A stretch of 32,097 bases of DNA from Cytophagales bacterium (GCA_947457925.1 CANGYA010000023.1:1-32097), one strand, 5' to 3'. Positions 7,473-14,894 are shown, numbered from the stretch's first letter. The notes: generated from the sequence alone by a model not told the origin. Translations and numbers: made by a program.

Positions 7473-7516
7473 AAAAAATCCTTTAAGTTGAAAATCAATC
7501 ACTTAAAGGATTTTTT
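7473..7516. terminator. Strong bidirectional terminator
   Basis: Perfect 16-bp arms AAAAAATCCTTTAAGT (7473-7488) and its complement (7501-7516), with a 12-nt loop. A/T tracts on both ends suit termination of lpxC-fabZ (ends 7537, minus strand) and of read-through from alkB. Confidence 0.75.
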
Positions 7517-7536
7517 ATTTATATTTTTACAATCAA

Positions 7537-8931
7537 TTACGATTTTTTCACCAAACTTGCTGTTAAAGTAGCTTCACTTACTAAGTTACCAGCTACATAC
7601 GCCTGTCCTTTCATCTTCGCAATACCTCTGCGAATAGGAGCTAAGAGTTGGCAGTCGAAAATCAATGTGTCGCCGGGGACGACCATTTTCTTGAAACGGC
7701 ACTCGTCTATAGCCAAAAAGTACATCCAATAGTCCGCAGGATTTTCTACAGTGTTCATAATCAACACACCGCCTGTTTGAGCCATAGCCTCTATTTGCAA
7801 GACACCCGGCATAACGGGATTGTTAGGAAAATGCCCCATAAAGAAATTTTCATTCATTGTAACATTTTTCACACCTACGACTTTTGTACTATCCATATAA
7901 ATAATCTTGTCGACTAATTGGAACGGATAACGGTGAGGCAATGCCTTGTAAATTTGGTTTACATCTAATACAGGAGGCAATTTGGGGTCGTACACAGGGG
8001 CTTGGTTTTGTTGAGCCACTTTGGTCATTACTTTCTTTATCTTTTTGGCAAAGGCTACGTTAGCAGCATGACCGGGACGTGCTGCCAAAATTTGTGCTTT
8101 CAAAGGTCTGCCGACTAACGCCAAATCTCCCACCAAATCCAATAATTTATGTCTTGCGGGTTCGTTGGTATAACGCAACTCTACATTATTCAAAATGCCT
8201 TCTTTGCGAACATATACTTTTGGTTTGTTGAACAACGAAGCCAAATAGTCTAATTCCTCATCTTTTACCACTCTGTCCACTATCACAATGGCGTTATTCA
8301 AATCACCGCCTTTGATTAAGCCTTTTGAGTGCAACATTTCCAATTCATGCAAGAAACAAAATGTTCTACAAGAAGCTATTTCTTTCGAGAAATGCGAAAT
8401 GTCGTTGAGTGAGGCGTGTTGGCTACCCAAAACAGGCGAATTGTAATCTACCATGACCGTTAGGCGGTAGTCATTCAAAGGCAAAGCAGCTATCTCTACG
8501 CCTCTGTCGGGTTCTTCATAGAAAATACCAGAAGGCAACTCAAAGAAATTACGTGGGATATTGTACTCCTCTATGCCTGCACTTTCTAAGGCTTCGATAA
8601 ACTGCACCGAACTGCCGTCCATGATAGGCGGTTCGGGTCCATCTAATTGGATAAGTACGTTGTCTATTTCTAAGCCTACCAAAGCAGCTAAGGTATGCTC
8701 TACGGTATAAACCCTTGCACCACTTTGTTCTATGGTCGTACCTCTGGACACATCTACCACCAAATCTGCGTCTGCGTCTATAGTTGGTCGTCCTTCTATA
8801 TCAATACGTTGGAATTTGATACCATGATGAGCAGGTGCTGGGAGAAATGTCATATTTGCCCTCACACCTGTATGTAAGCCTACTCCAGAAATGGTAATGG
8901 CTTTTTGGATAGTTCGTTGTTTCTGATTCAT
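7537..8931 (-). CDS. lpxC-fabZ: Bifunctional LpxC-FabZ: UDP-3-O-acyl-GlcNAc deacetylase / 3-hydroxyacyl-ACP dehydratase
   Basis: A 464-residue cytoplasmic fusion. Residues 1-300 are LpxC, the zinc amidase that commits to lipid A synthesis: GVGLHTG at 16-22, Glu78-His79 (VEHT), HKLLD at 261-265 with zinc ligands His261 and Asp265, and PGH with catalytic His288. Residues 318-464 are FabZ, the hot-dog dehydratase of fatty acid elongation: LPHRYPF at 331-337, GHFP with His367, and Glu381 in IEAMAQ. The combined length matches separate LpxC (about 305) plus FabZ (about 150). This fusion is known in Bacteroidota. Start 8931 is preferred over 8961 because a good promoter (8949-8979) lies between them and the remaining N-terminus aligns with LpxC. 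Linking both activities fits balancing lipid A against phospholipid synthesis. Confidence 0.95.
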   Translation of the reverse strand: MNQKQRTIQKAITISGVGLHTGVRANMTFLPAPAHHGIKFQRIDIEGRPTIDADADLVVDVSRGTTIEQSGARVYTVEHTLAALVGLEIDNVLIQLDGPEPPIMDGSSVQFIEALESAGIEEYNIPRNFFELPSGIFYEEPDRGVEIAALPLNDYRLTVMVDYNSPVLGSQHASLNDISHFSKEIASCRTFCFLHELEMLHSKGLIKGGDLNNAIVIVDRVVKDEELDYLASLFNKPKVYVRKEGILNNVELRYTNEPARHKLLDLVGDLALVGRPLKAQILAARPGHAANVAFAKKIKKVMTKVAQQNQAPVYDPKLPPVLDVNQIYKALPHRYPFQLVDKIIYMDSTKVVGVKNVTMNENFFMGHFPNNPVMPGVLQIEAMAQTGGVLIMNTVENPADYWMYFLAIDECRFKKMVVPGDTLIFDCQLLAPIRRGIAKMKGQAYVAGNLVSEATLTASLVKKS

Positions 8932-8948
8932 TGCCAAAAAATCTTGCA

Positions 8949-8979
8949 CAAAAGTAGGCAACTTTGGGGGATTTCCAAA
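8949..8979 (-). promoter_or_regulatory. Promoter of lpxC-fabZ
   Basis: Read on the minus strand: TTTG (8979-8976), 19-nt spacer, TACTTTTG (8956-8949), a full match to the Bacteroidota -33/-7 consensus. Transcription would start near 8942, eleven bases before the ATG at 8931, so the in-frame ATG at 8961 cannot be on this transcript. Confidence 0.65.
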
Positions 8980-9011
8980 ATAGAGTTTATAAAGAACTTG
9001 TTTTTAGTGAG

Positions 9012-9077
9012 GGTAAAAAATGTATAATAAATAAATAATTGATTATCAGTAATTTACATCTTTATACATTTTTTACC
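9012..9077. repeat. 15-bp inverted repeat between iaaA-like and lpxC-fabZ genes
   Basis: GGTAAAAAATGTATA at 9012-9026 and its exact complement at 9063-9077 flank a 36-nt AT-rich spacer. It is followed by a half copy of the CTGTAGCATAGACT family (CACAGACTAAAGTCTATG, about 9097-9114). It could be a folded 3' end of the neighbouring minus-strand transcript or a decayed repeat element. Confidence 0.55.
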
Positions 9078-9148
9078 ATAACCTAATGTATGAATACACA
9101 GACTAAAGTCTATGTTACAAACCTTCATAACCTCTATTTATCAAATGT

Positions 9149-10165
9149 TTACTTATCCTTGTAAATCATCACAGACTTTTCGCCACTTGACCGCAAATAG
9201 CCTCGATACATACCTTCAGAATTAAACGGCATAGACAATTTTCCTTTTTTGTCTAAAATAATGCAACCACCTTCGCCACCTACTTTTACCATTTTGTTCA
9301 TAATCACTTCATTACCAGCTTTTTCTACCGACATTTTTTTGTACTCCACCAAAGCTGCTATGTCCCTCGCCACTGTCCAACGTATGAAATACTCACCATG
9401 TCCCGTACAAGACACCGCACACGCCTCGTTGTTGGCATACGTACCTGCCCCAATAATAGGAGCATCGCCAACTCTGCCATATCTTTTGTTGGTCATGCCA
9501 CCTGTAGAAGTACCTGCTGCTAAATTCCCGAATTTGTCTAAAGCTACTGCCCCTACTGTACCGAATTTATAGTTACGGTCAATTTCTACGCTGCCTGTGG
9601 TGTCTTCTTGGGCTGCTTTTTCTTTTTCTTGTGCCTTTTTAAGTTGTTGATACCTTTCTTCGGTATAAAAATAAGAGGAAGGCACTATTTCAATGCCTTT
9701 GCTGGCTGCAAATTTTTCTGCTCCTTGCCCAACCATCATGACGTGTTCAGATTTTTCCATAACGGCTATAGCTGCCGAAATAGGGTTTTTAATGGTCGTT
9801 ACACCTGCCACTGCCCCTGCTTTGAGGGTTTTTCCGTCCATGACAGACGCATCTAATTCGTTTTTGCCTTCATTCGTAAAAACAGCCCCCTTGCCCGCAT
9901 TGAACAAAGGCGAATCTTCTAAAATTTTAATGGCTGTTTCTACGGCTTGCAAACTTGTTCCGCCTTCTTTCAATACTTTCATGCCTGCTTCTAAGGCTTC
10001 GTTGAGTTTGTCTTTGTAGGCTTTTTCTTTGTCTGCGGTCATCAAAGCCCTGTCCCAAGTGCCAGCCCCACCATGTATGACTATCACTAAATTGTCGTTT
10101 TGTGCTACTAACTGCTTATTGATGAACAAGCAACATAGCACTACTAAAAAAAGAATTTTTTTCAT
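9149..10165 (-). CDS. iaaA: Exported isoaspartyl peptidase / L-asparaginase (Ntn hydrolase)
   Basis: 338 residues from the preferred start at 10165. This gives MKKILFLVVLCCLFINKQLVAQ, a signal peptide; the alternative start at 10192 adds nine residues before it. The mature enzyme begins at the typical VIVIHGGAGTWDR (28-39). The family hallmark GTVG is at 202-205: autocleavage before Thr203 would give alpha and beta chains, with Thr203 as N-terminal nucleophile. GTSTGGMTNKRYGRVGDAPIIGAGTYA (218-244) carries the substrate-binding Arg and the conserved Gly-rich loop. It removes beta-aspartyl residues from isoaspartyl dipeptides and hydrolyses asparagine, here probably in the periplasm for peptide scavenging. 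A Lys/Glu-rich stretch (about 170-187) lies in the surface linker before the cleavage site, as in homologues. It stands alone between repeat-rich gaps. Confidence 0.9.
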   Translation of the reverse strand: MKKILFLVVLCCLFINKQLVAQNDNLVIVIHGGAGTWDRALMTADKEKAYKDKLNEALEAGMKVLKEGGTSLQAVETAIKILEDSPLFNAGKGAVFTNEGKNELDASVMDGKTLKAGAVAGVTTIKNPISAAIAVMEKSEHVMMVGQGAEKFAASKGIEIVPSSYFYTEERYQQLKKAQEKEKAAQEDTTGSVEIDRNYKFGTVGAVALDKFGNLAAGTSTGGMTNKRYGRVGDAPIIGAGTYANNEACAVSCTGHGEYFIRWTVARDIAALVEYKKMSVEKAGNEVIMNKMVKVGGEGGCIILDKKGKLSMPFNSEGMYRGYLRSSGEKSVMIYKDK

Positions 10166-10202
10166 GTGTTTGGATAAATAGGTGAAATTCAACTAAAAAT
10201 GC

Positions 10203-10363
10203 TAAGAAGCTGTTTGAGTTAACTCCGTAGGAGTGAAATATAAACCCGCAATGGAATTGTCCTACGGAGTTCTTTTGTTAATTATCTCATAGATTTCTAT
10301 AAATATTACAGCCACAATGGAATTGTCCTACGGACTTTAAAAATTAACTTAAACAGCTTCTAA
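10203..10363. repeat. Nested palindromic element with internal direct repeat
   Basis: Outer arms 10203-10222 and 10344-10363 share AAGCTGTTT and AGTTAA with about two mismatches. Inside are perfect 12-bp arms AACTCCGTAGGA (10221-10232) and TCCTACGGAGTT (10260-10271). A 23-bp direct repeat centred on CAATGGAATTGTCCTACGGA occurs at 10246-10268 and 10312-10334 with one mismatch. The build resembles the element at 7171-7443. Confidence 0.7.
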
Positions 10364-10441
10364 GAAAAACTGTTGTTTTCAGCATTTTCTTAGCATCAAA
10401 TATAACTATTCAGGAGAGTTGCCTTTAGGCTACTTGTCTGA

Positions 10442-10499
10442 ATCATTCATTTTCCTTAGAATAGGGTTTGCAAACCCTACTCTAAGGAAAATGAATGAT
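10442..10499. repeat. 58-bp near-perfect loopless palindrome
   Basis: Two 29-bp arms meet between 10470 and 10471 (GGGTTTG/CAAACCC) with no loop and a single mismatched pair. The arms carry CATTCATTTTCCTTAGA. With elements at 10203 and 10521 it makes up most of the gap 10166-10622, which contains no gene I can support. Confidence 0.8.
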
Positions 10500-10520
10500 A
10501 AGAAATTAGTTAAAAAAATT

Positions 10521-10617
10521 AGAGTTTATGAATAATTTTTTGTTGTAGCCCCACCCAACCCTGCGAAACGTCGCACCGCCCACAGGGAGGGCTAAAAAGG
10601 AGTTATTCATAAACTCT
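10521..10617. repeat. Inverted-repeat element with GC-rich core, next to dcd end
   Basis: Perfect 15-bp arms AGAGTTTATGAATAA (10521-10535) and TTATTCATAAACTCT (10603-10617) enclose a GC-rich core (AGCCCCACCCAACCCTG ... CAGGGAGGGCT) whose ends also pair. It ends 5 nt after the dcd stop, so it may serve as dcd's transcript end. Confidence 0.65.
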
Positions 10618-10622
10618 ATTAA

Positions 10623-11159
10623 TTAAAACTTGTTTTTCCACATCATAGACTCCACAGGTTTGTCTGTGCGTTGGGTGTACTTGGCGTTTTGTTTGCGGTT
10701 ATAGTAGTTCAAAATTTCGCCTTGCACCATAAAAAATATAAGTTGTCCGATAGGCATACCTGCATAGACTCTTACTTTTTTGGACACAGAAATTTCCAAT
10801 GTCCACGTATTACAAAAGCCTACATCTCCTTTGCCTGCCGTAGCATGAATGTCTATGCCCAATCTGCCCACACTGGATTTGCCCTCCAAAAACGGCACGT
10901 GAGCATGAATTTCGGTGTATTCGGCAGTTACGCCCAAATACAGTTGGTTAGGGTGCAACACATAGCCGTCTTCAGGTATTTCAAAAACTTCAATCGGATT
11001 GTGTTTGCGGGCATCTAATACGTCTTCTTTGTAACACGCCAAATATTTGCCTAAATGCACGTCATACGAATTTGTCCCTAAATTGTCCGCAGCAAAGGGT
11101 TCTATAATAATAGTGCCTTTGTCTATTTCTGTTAGTATTTCTTTATCACTCAGTATCAT
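10623..11159 (-). CDS. dcd: dCTP deaminase
   Basis: 178 residues from ATG 11159. The enzyme converts dCTP to dUTP and ammonia, feeding dTMP synthesis; it acts as a cytoplasmic homotrimer. Family features are clear: the MILSDKEI start, EPF at 20-22, SYDVHLG at 31-37, the active-site loop EGKSSVGRLGIDIHATAG (92-109), TLE with catalytic Glu122, and PIGQLIFF at 136-143. A longer in-frame start at 11252 was rejected: its extra 31 residues are translated from a CTCTCCAAATGGAGAG-family repeat and are unlike any Dcd N-terminus. The gene is upstream of nothing obvious; lptB lies 245 nt upstream on the same strand, separated by the repeat. No dut gene is visible, so dUTPase must be elsewhere. Confidence 0.93.
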   Translation of the reverse strand: MILSDKEILTEIDKGTIIIEPFAADNLGTNSYDVHLGKYLACYKEDVLDARKHNPIEVFEIPEDGYVLHPNQLYLGVTAEYTEIHAHVPFLEGKSSVGRLGIDIHATAGKGDVGFCNTWTLEISVSKKVRVYAGMPIGQLIFFMVQGEILNYYNRKQNAKYTQRTDKPVESMMWKNKF

Positions 11160-11360
11160 GGGTTGGGGGTTTATTGACCTCATCCCCCAGCCCCCTCTCC
11201 ATTTGGAGAGGGGGAGAGGCGTGAGTGTTAAATTTATGTTACTTGAACTCACTCTATTTCCTCTCCCTTTGGACAGGAATTTTTTGACCTTATTAAGGTC
11301 AAAATTGAACTAAAACCTCCCCTCTCCAAATGGAGAGGGGCTGGGGGTGAGGTTATTTTT
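11160..11360. repeat. Interspersed palindromic element, CTCTCCAAATGGAGAG family, copy 2
   Basis: Left end CCCCCTCTCCATTTGGAGAG near 11190-11212 and right end CCCCTCTCCAAATGGAGAGG near 11319-11342 are inverted copies. A middle palindrome TTGACCTTATTAAGGTCAA (about 11284-11302) matches the centre of copy 1. The element starts one base before the dcd ATG, so dcd's 5' leader is made of repeat DNA. Confidence 0.75.
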
Positions 11361-11404
11361 TTAGCACTAATTGCCTTTCCCAAATGGGAAGGGTTGGGGT
11401 TTTA

Positions 11405-12205
11405 CTATTTCGCAGCACCAGCTTGAGGCTGCAAATTTACATTCATTGTTTCGCCTGTGTGTCTTTGTTTGAAGAAAGTTTTGCGTTTAAATTCAAAAAA
11501 TTCTCCTAAATAGGCTTTTCTTACGGTTTCGTTCTCTACCAATACTTCAGGAACATCTGCAATCAAGATTTTGCCCTCTGTCAAAATATATGCCCTGTCT
11601 GTAATAGACAAAGTTTCGTCCACGTTATGGTCTGTGATAAGGATACCGATATTTTTTTCTCGCAATTTATAGACAATGTACTGTATATCTTCTACCGCCA
11701 ACGGGTCGACACCCGCAAAAGGCTCGTCCAATAACACAAATTTGGGGTTGAGGGCTAAGGTACGTGCTATTTCTGTCCGTCTGCGTTCTCCACCCGACAA
11801 GACCTGCCCCAAGTTTTTGCGTACATGCGTAAGGTTAAATTCCTCTAACAATGCCTCTACACGCCGTTTCTGTTCGGCTTTGGGTAAGTCGGTCATTTCT
11901 AAAGGAGCTAAGATGTTTTCTTCTACCGTCAGTTGGCGAAACACCGAAGCCTCTTGTGCCAAATAGCCCAAGCCTTTTCTTGCCCGCATATACATCGGCA
12001 AGGCGGTAATGTCTTCATTATCTAAATAAATATTGCCTTTGTTGGGGTTTACCAAGCCTACGGTCATGTAGAAAGTAGTTGTTTTGCCAGCCCCGTTAGG
12101 ACCTAACAAACCCACAATTTCACCTTGCTCCACATGCACCGACACATTGTTTACGACTAATCTATTTTTGTACTTTTTGACTAAGTTTTCTGCCCGAAGT
12201 ATCAT
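11405..12205 (-). CDS. lptB: LPS export ABC transporter ATPase LptB
   Basis: 266 residues. LptB powers extraction of lipopolysaccharide from the inner membrane by LptFG and its transfer through the LptC-A-D bridge. Walker [10 protein letters not shown] is at 35-43, the Q-loop at 83-84 (AQEASVF), the ABC signature LSGGE at 136-140, Walker B FVLLDEP at 156-162 and the switch His193 in [19 protein letters not shown] and [13 protein letters not shown] are characteristic of LptB. Compared with the usual 240 residues there is a C-terminal tail of about 25 residues ([10 protein letters not shown]... to QPQAGAAK), probably disordered. No lptA, lptC or lptFG is adjacent. LpxC 2.5 kb away acts in the same pathway. 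The start codon fits the family N-terminus exactly. Confidence 0.93.
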   Translation of the reverse strand: MILRAENLVKKYKNRLVVNNVSVHVEQGEIVGLLGPNGAGKTTTFYMTVGLVNPNKGNIYLDNEDITALPMYMRARKGLGYLAQEASVFRQLTVEENILAPLEMTDLPKAEQKRRVEALLEEFNLTHVRKNLGQVLSGGERRRTEIARTLALNPKFVLLDEPFAGVDPLAVEDIQYIVYKLREKNIGILITDHNVDETLSITDRAYILTEGKILIADVPEVLVENETVRKAYLGEFFEFKRKTFFKQRHTGETMNVNLQPQAGAAK

Positions 12206-12231
12206 GGAAATAATTGATAATTAGTAAGTTG

Positions 12232-12239
12232 CAAAGTTA
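12232..12239 (-). promoter_or_regulatory. -7 box upstream of lptB
   Basis: TAACTTTG on the minus strand, followed by CAA, matches the Bacteroidota -7 element; predicted start near 12225, about 20 nt before ATG 12205. A -33 TTG at proper spacing was not found. The remaining gap 12206-12511 contains the restriction-modification control region and otherwise nothing I can identify. Confidence 0.45.
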
Positions 12240-12450
12240 GTAAATAGTTAGCAAGGCGGAGAAATTAGGGCTGTTGTTTTTTGTTAAAGTGCAAGGGTTA
12301 TTTTTTCCATTTGTTCTTTGGAAACTTTTATTTTTATCGGCAAAGCATTGATTTATAGGCTTTTTAAGTAACATAAGAAAATTTCTTGTTGGATTGTTAA
12401 AATATTAAACCGTGGTATTGGGTGTTCATATAAAGAAGTATTTGTAAAAT

Positions 12451-12497
12451 TGCTACGTTTTGTATGTAGATTTAAACGTAGCAAAAAATTAGGTTTG
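12451..12497 (+). promoter_or_regulatory. Putative controller operator and promoter of the restriction operon
   Basis: A perfect 10-bp inverted repeat TGCTACGTTT (12451-12460) / AAACGTAGCA (12474-12483) with a 13-nt spacer lies directly upstream of a -7 box TAGGTTTG (12490-12497), 14 nt before ATG 12512. No -33 TTTG sits at the normal 19-21 nt, which would suit activator-dependent transcription. The segment 12454-12475 matches 14657-14678, upstream of the methyltransferase, at 20 of 22 bases, including an identical TACGTTTTGTATG. Confidence 0.55.
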
Positions 12498-12511
12498 CTT
12501 AAAATTTCTAC

Positions 12512-12736
12512 ATGGAAAAAGATAGTTTATTAGTTCTTTTTGGTAACAAAATAAGAGAGGAAAGACTAAAACGTAATCTGTCTCAAGAAGATTTTGCAGA
12601 ATTGACAGGGTTTCACCGTACTTATATTGGTATGGTAGAAAGAGCAGAACGGAATGTAACTTTATTGAATGTAGAAAAATTTGCAAAAGCACTACAACTA
12701 CCCTTAAAAGACCTTTTAAACTTCGATGCTTCCTAA
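12512..12736 (+). CDS. XRE-family HTH protein, probable restriction-modification controller (C protein)
   Basis: A 74-residue protein that is essentially one Cro/C1-type HTH domain. Helices run from about residue 8 (FGNKIREERLKRNL) through the HTH core SQEDFAELTGFHRTYIGMVERAERNVT (24-50) to the last helix (NVEKFAKALQLPLKDLL). Size, and its gene overlapping the nuclease start by 11 nt (ATG 12726 lies before its stop at 12734-12736), are typical of C proteins that time restriction after methylation. Coupled translation with the nuclease is likely. It would bind the shared sequence found upstream of itself and of the methyltransferase. DNA binding is confident from the fold; the controller role follows from context. 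Confidence 0.85.
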   Translation: MEKDSLLVLFGNKIREERLKRNLSQEDFAELTGFHRTYIGMVERAERNVTLLNVEKFAKALQLPLKDLLNFDAS

Positions 12737-13757
12737 AAAAGAATTGATTACCATACAAGACAATGAACAAAAAATAAAAAATTTTTTGCAAGAAATTGTC
12801 ATTGCTCCAAGAAAAAACATTGAAAAATGGGCAAAAGAAACAGGACAAACTGCAGGATTACGAATTGGTTATATTGGACAACATTTAGCTTCTTTGGTAG
12901 TCGGCATGAAAGGTACAAATACAGGTGCAAGAGGAAAAGACATCATAGATGGTTCAGAGGTAAAATCTTGTTATCGTATAGACCAAGTTGATACTTGTAA
13001 AGACTGTAAAAGAGGTGGTTATAAAAAAGAAGACGCAAGGGTTGTACGTTATGAAACAAAATGTCCTCGTTGTGGGTCGAGCAACATTAAACGCAATAAT
13101 GATTCTAAGTGGCTATTTTCTATCAGAAATGAGGACGAGTATAAGGACTTAGTGAATAATACTGAAAGAATTATACTTGTATTGGGTGACTATCCCGAAT
13201 TTGATAGCAAAAACTTTAACAAGTTACGTTTTCAAGTGTTTGAAATATGGGTTCAATCTGAAAGAAGTAAAGTTTTTAAACAAAGAATAGAATATTATTA
13301 TGAAAAAGTTTACTTACCTGATAAACAAAGGTATGAGAAAAAAGACAAAAATAGTCCGCCTGCTCCTGAAAATTTTTATCCTGACAAAATACCTTTCTTT
13401 TTCTCCAATCCTGTACTAGTATTCTCTTGTATAATTGATGAGGAGAATAATATTAACATTGAAAAATATGTTCAGCCTCATACAGATAGAACAAGTGAGC
13501 CTTATATTTCCGTACCAACTAAATTATTTACCCCTGATGATATAAAAAAATATTTTATACAAATTGAAGATGATTTGTTCTTACCACTACTGAAAAATGG
13601 AAGAAGTGATTTAGAAAAATTGAACCAAGTTTTAAAGTCAAAAGAATTAAAAAAAACTAAAATAGTTGAATTACTACCATTTATTAATAAAAAAATTTGT
13701 GATAAAATGGTAGAATTAGGCTTTAAACCTGTATTAATTTCGGAAGATGATGATTAA
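12726..13757 (+). CDS. Type II restriction endonuclease, MamI-like
   Basis: A 343-residue protein resembling the MamI restriction endonuclease family as I remember it (MamI cleaves GATNNNNATC). The N-terminal part contains RIGYIGQHLASLVVGMKGTNTGARG (46-70), then KDIIDGSEVKSC with Asp72/Asp75, Glu78 and Lys80 as candidate PD-(D/E)xK catalytic residues. A zinc-ribbon-like motif follows: Cys91-x2-Cys94 and Cys113-x2-Cys116. NNDSKWLFSIRNEDE (124-138) also looks conserved. The C-terminal half is likely specificity or dimerisation. It is encoded as the second gene of an operon with the controller, and its 3' end overlaps the convergent methyltransferase by 35 nt. Composition is more AT-rich than neighbouring housekeeping genes, consistent with transfer. 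Specificity is not read from sequence. Confidence 0.75.
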   Translation: MLPKKELITIQDNEQKIKNFLQEIVIAPRKNIEKWAKETGQTAGLRIGYIGQHLASLVVGMKGTNTGARGKDIIDGSEVKSCYRIDQVDTCKDCKRGGYKKEDARVVRYETKCPRCGSSNIKRNNDSKWLFSIRNEDEYKDLVNNTERIILVLGDYPEFDSKNFNKLRFQVFEIWVQSERSKVFKQRIEYYYEKVYLPDKQRYEKKDKNSPPAPENFYPDKIPFFFSNPVLVFSCIIDEENNINIEKYVQPHTDRTSEPYISVPTKLFTPDDIKKYFIQIEDDLFLPLLKNGRSDLEKLNQVLKSKELKKTKIVELLPFINKKICDKMVELGFKPVLISEDDD

Positions 13758-14649
13758 ACATCCCTTGTGGTTCTACTGTTTCCTTTACTCTTTCAACAAT
13801 AATTTGATGATAGTTTTCATCTAATTCAATCGTAATAAACTGTCGGTTTAGAGCTAAACAAGATAAAGCAGTAGTACCACTTCCGCCAAAAGGGTCTAAA
13901 ACTACATCATTTTCATTGCTACTTGCTTGTATAAGCCTTTTAATCAATTTCATTGGTTTTTGTGTAGGGTGAAACCTTTTCTCTTGATAAAAATCTATAT
14001 CTCTCCATACATCTGTAATCCCCATTTGAGCATTAAAAGTTTGCGTTATTTTTTCATACGGAATATTAAATTGTAAAATCTCTTGTAACTTTTCCCAAAG
14101 TTCAAATGTAGGCACTTGTTCGCAAATATTATTTCCTGTATAAATACTCCACATTCCACCTCCATAACTGGCTACACCAAGAGCCTCATTTATTTCCTTT
14201 GAAGATAACTTTAATGCTTTTTGCCTTTCCTTTAATGTTTTTTTGATAAATGGCTTACTATCTTTTATGATAAACAAACAACTTTCTGTAACATTTGGAA
14301 ACATCTTGTAATTCTTTGTAGCCCTACCAGAAACAGCACGCATACCTTTATCTATCATAATTTGTTGGCGAAGTTCTAAGCCTAATGTATCAAAATAAGG
14401 TACAAGCAGAGCCAATGTACGAAAATAACCAAATAAATAAAATGAGCCTCCTTTACGTAATACACGACTTGCCTCTGTAATCCATTTAATAGACCAATCT
14501 ATATAATCTTGTTCAGTTCTCCATTGATAATCCCACTTTTCTCCTACTACTTTCCAATAAGGAGGGTCAGCAATTATTAAATCTACACTTTCATCTTCTA
14601 TGAATTTTAGATATTCTAAACAATCTCCTAAAATAATATTTTGCTTCAT
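13723..14649 (-). CDS. Beta-class DNA methyltransferase of the restriction-modification system
   Basis: 308 residues from ATG 14649. Motif IV ADPPYW (27-32) comes before the SAM-binding motif I LDPFGGSGTTA (about 251-261), the beta-class order of N6-adenine and N4-cytosine methyltransferases. DPPY favours N6-adenine. FHPTQKPMKLIKRLIQAS (about 222-239) is the usual motif X region. The stretch between about 80 and 215 would hold target recognition. The longer start at 14700 was rejected because a good promoter and the shared operator (14657-14701) lie inside that extension, and the family starts at the KQNIILGDCLEYL strand. It should protect host DNA at the sites cut by the adjacent nuclease. 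It converges tail-to-tail with the nuclease gene, overlapping by 35 nt. Confidence 0.9.
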   Translation of the reverse strand: MKQNIILGDCLEYLKFIEDESVDLIIADPPYWKVVGEKWDYQWRTEQDYIDWSIKWITEASRVLRKGGSFYLFGYFRTLALLVPYFDTLGLELRQQIMIDKGMRAVSGRATKNYKMFPNVTESCLFIIKDSKPFIKKTLKERQKALKLSSKEINEALGVASYGGGMWSIYTGNNICEQVPTFELWEKLQEILQFNIPYEKITQTFNAQMGITDVWRDIDFYQEKRFHPTQKPMKLIKRLIQASSNENDVVLDPFGGSGTTALSCLALNRQFITIELDENYHQIIVERVKETVEPQGMFNHHLPKLIQV

Positions 14650-14656
14650 TTTTTGA

Positions 14657-14701
14657 TACGTTTTGTATGCAAATTTAATCAATAAAAAATTAATAACCAA
14701 A
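14657..14701 (-). promoter_or_regulatory. Methyltransferase promoter overlapped by putative controller operator
   Basis: On the minus strand: TTTG (14701-14698), 19-nt spacer, TAAATTTG (14678-14671), a full Bacteroidota promoter match. Predicted start near 14664, 15 nt before ATG 14649. The shared sequence 14657-14678 includes the -7 box and the start point; its core has ATAC-N5-GTAT symmetry (14656-14668). A protein bound here should block transcription. Confidence 0.6.
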
Positions 14702-14875
14702 TCTATTTTTGCATTCCTTAAGCAACCATTTATTTGCAGTTTCTCCTCTCTTCCGAATATAAAAATCTCCCCTTGCTTTGCTATTTTTGGCGTTGTTACC
14801 TCCTGTGGGTTTTTCTTTAATACGCAAAACTTGGCATAAATTATCTAATTGACTATTGTATGCACGAAAGACATA
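14690..14875 (-). pseudogene. Remnant or frameshifted small ORF upstream of the methyltransferase
   Basis: Between two stops an open frame of 61 codons reads as a plausible basic protein: RAYNSQLDNLCQVLRIK, then GGNNAKNSKARGDFYIRKRG and TANKWLLKECKNRFGY, ending at TAA 14690-14692. It has no ATG. An ATG (MSF...) lies at its 5' end one frame off; adding one base in a TTT run would join them into a 60-residue protein. I do not recognise a family. Its last codons overlap the -33 region of the methyltransferase promoter. It may be a decayed gene carried in with the restriction-modification block, or a short frame open by chance. Confidence 0.35.
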
Positions 14876-14894
14876 TTAAAAAACCTAACTACCT

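Noticed and set aside
11160-11252. N-terminal extension of dcd from the ATG at 11252
   Set aside because: The 31 extra residues are translated from an interspersed repeat; MILSDKEI at 11159 is the family's start.
12489-12848. 119-codon minus-strand frame over the controller gene
   Set aside because: Phe/Leu-rich shadow of the HTH gene and nuclease start, which have clear motifs and a promoter.
3835-14700. A contiguous defence island joining TIR-SLOG and the restriction-modification genes
   Set aside because: They are 7.5 kb apart with housekeeping genes (lpxC-fabZ, dcd, lptB) between them and no mobile genes, so they are treated as independent.
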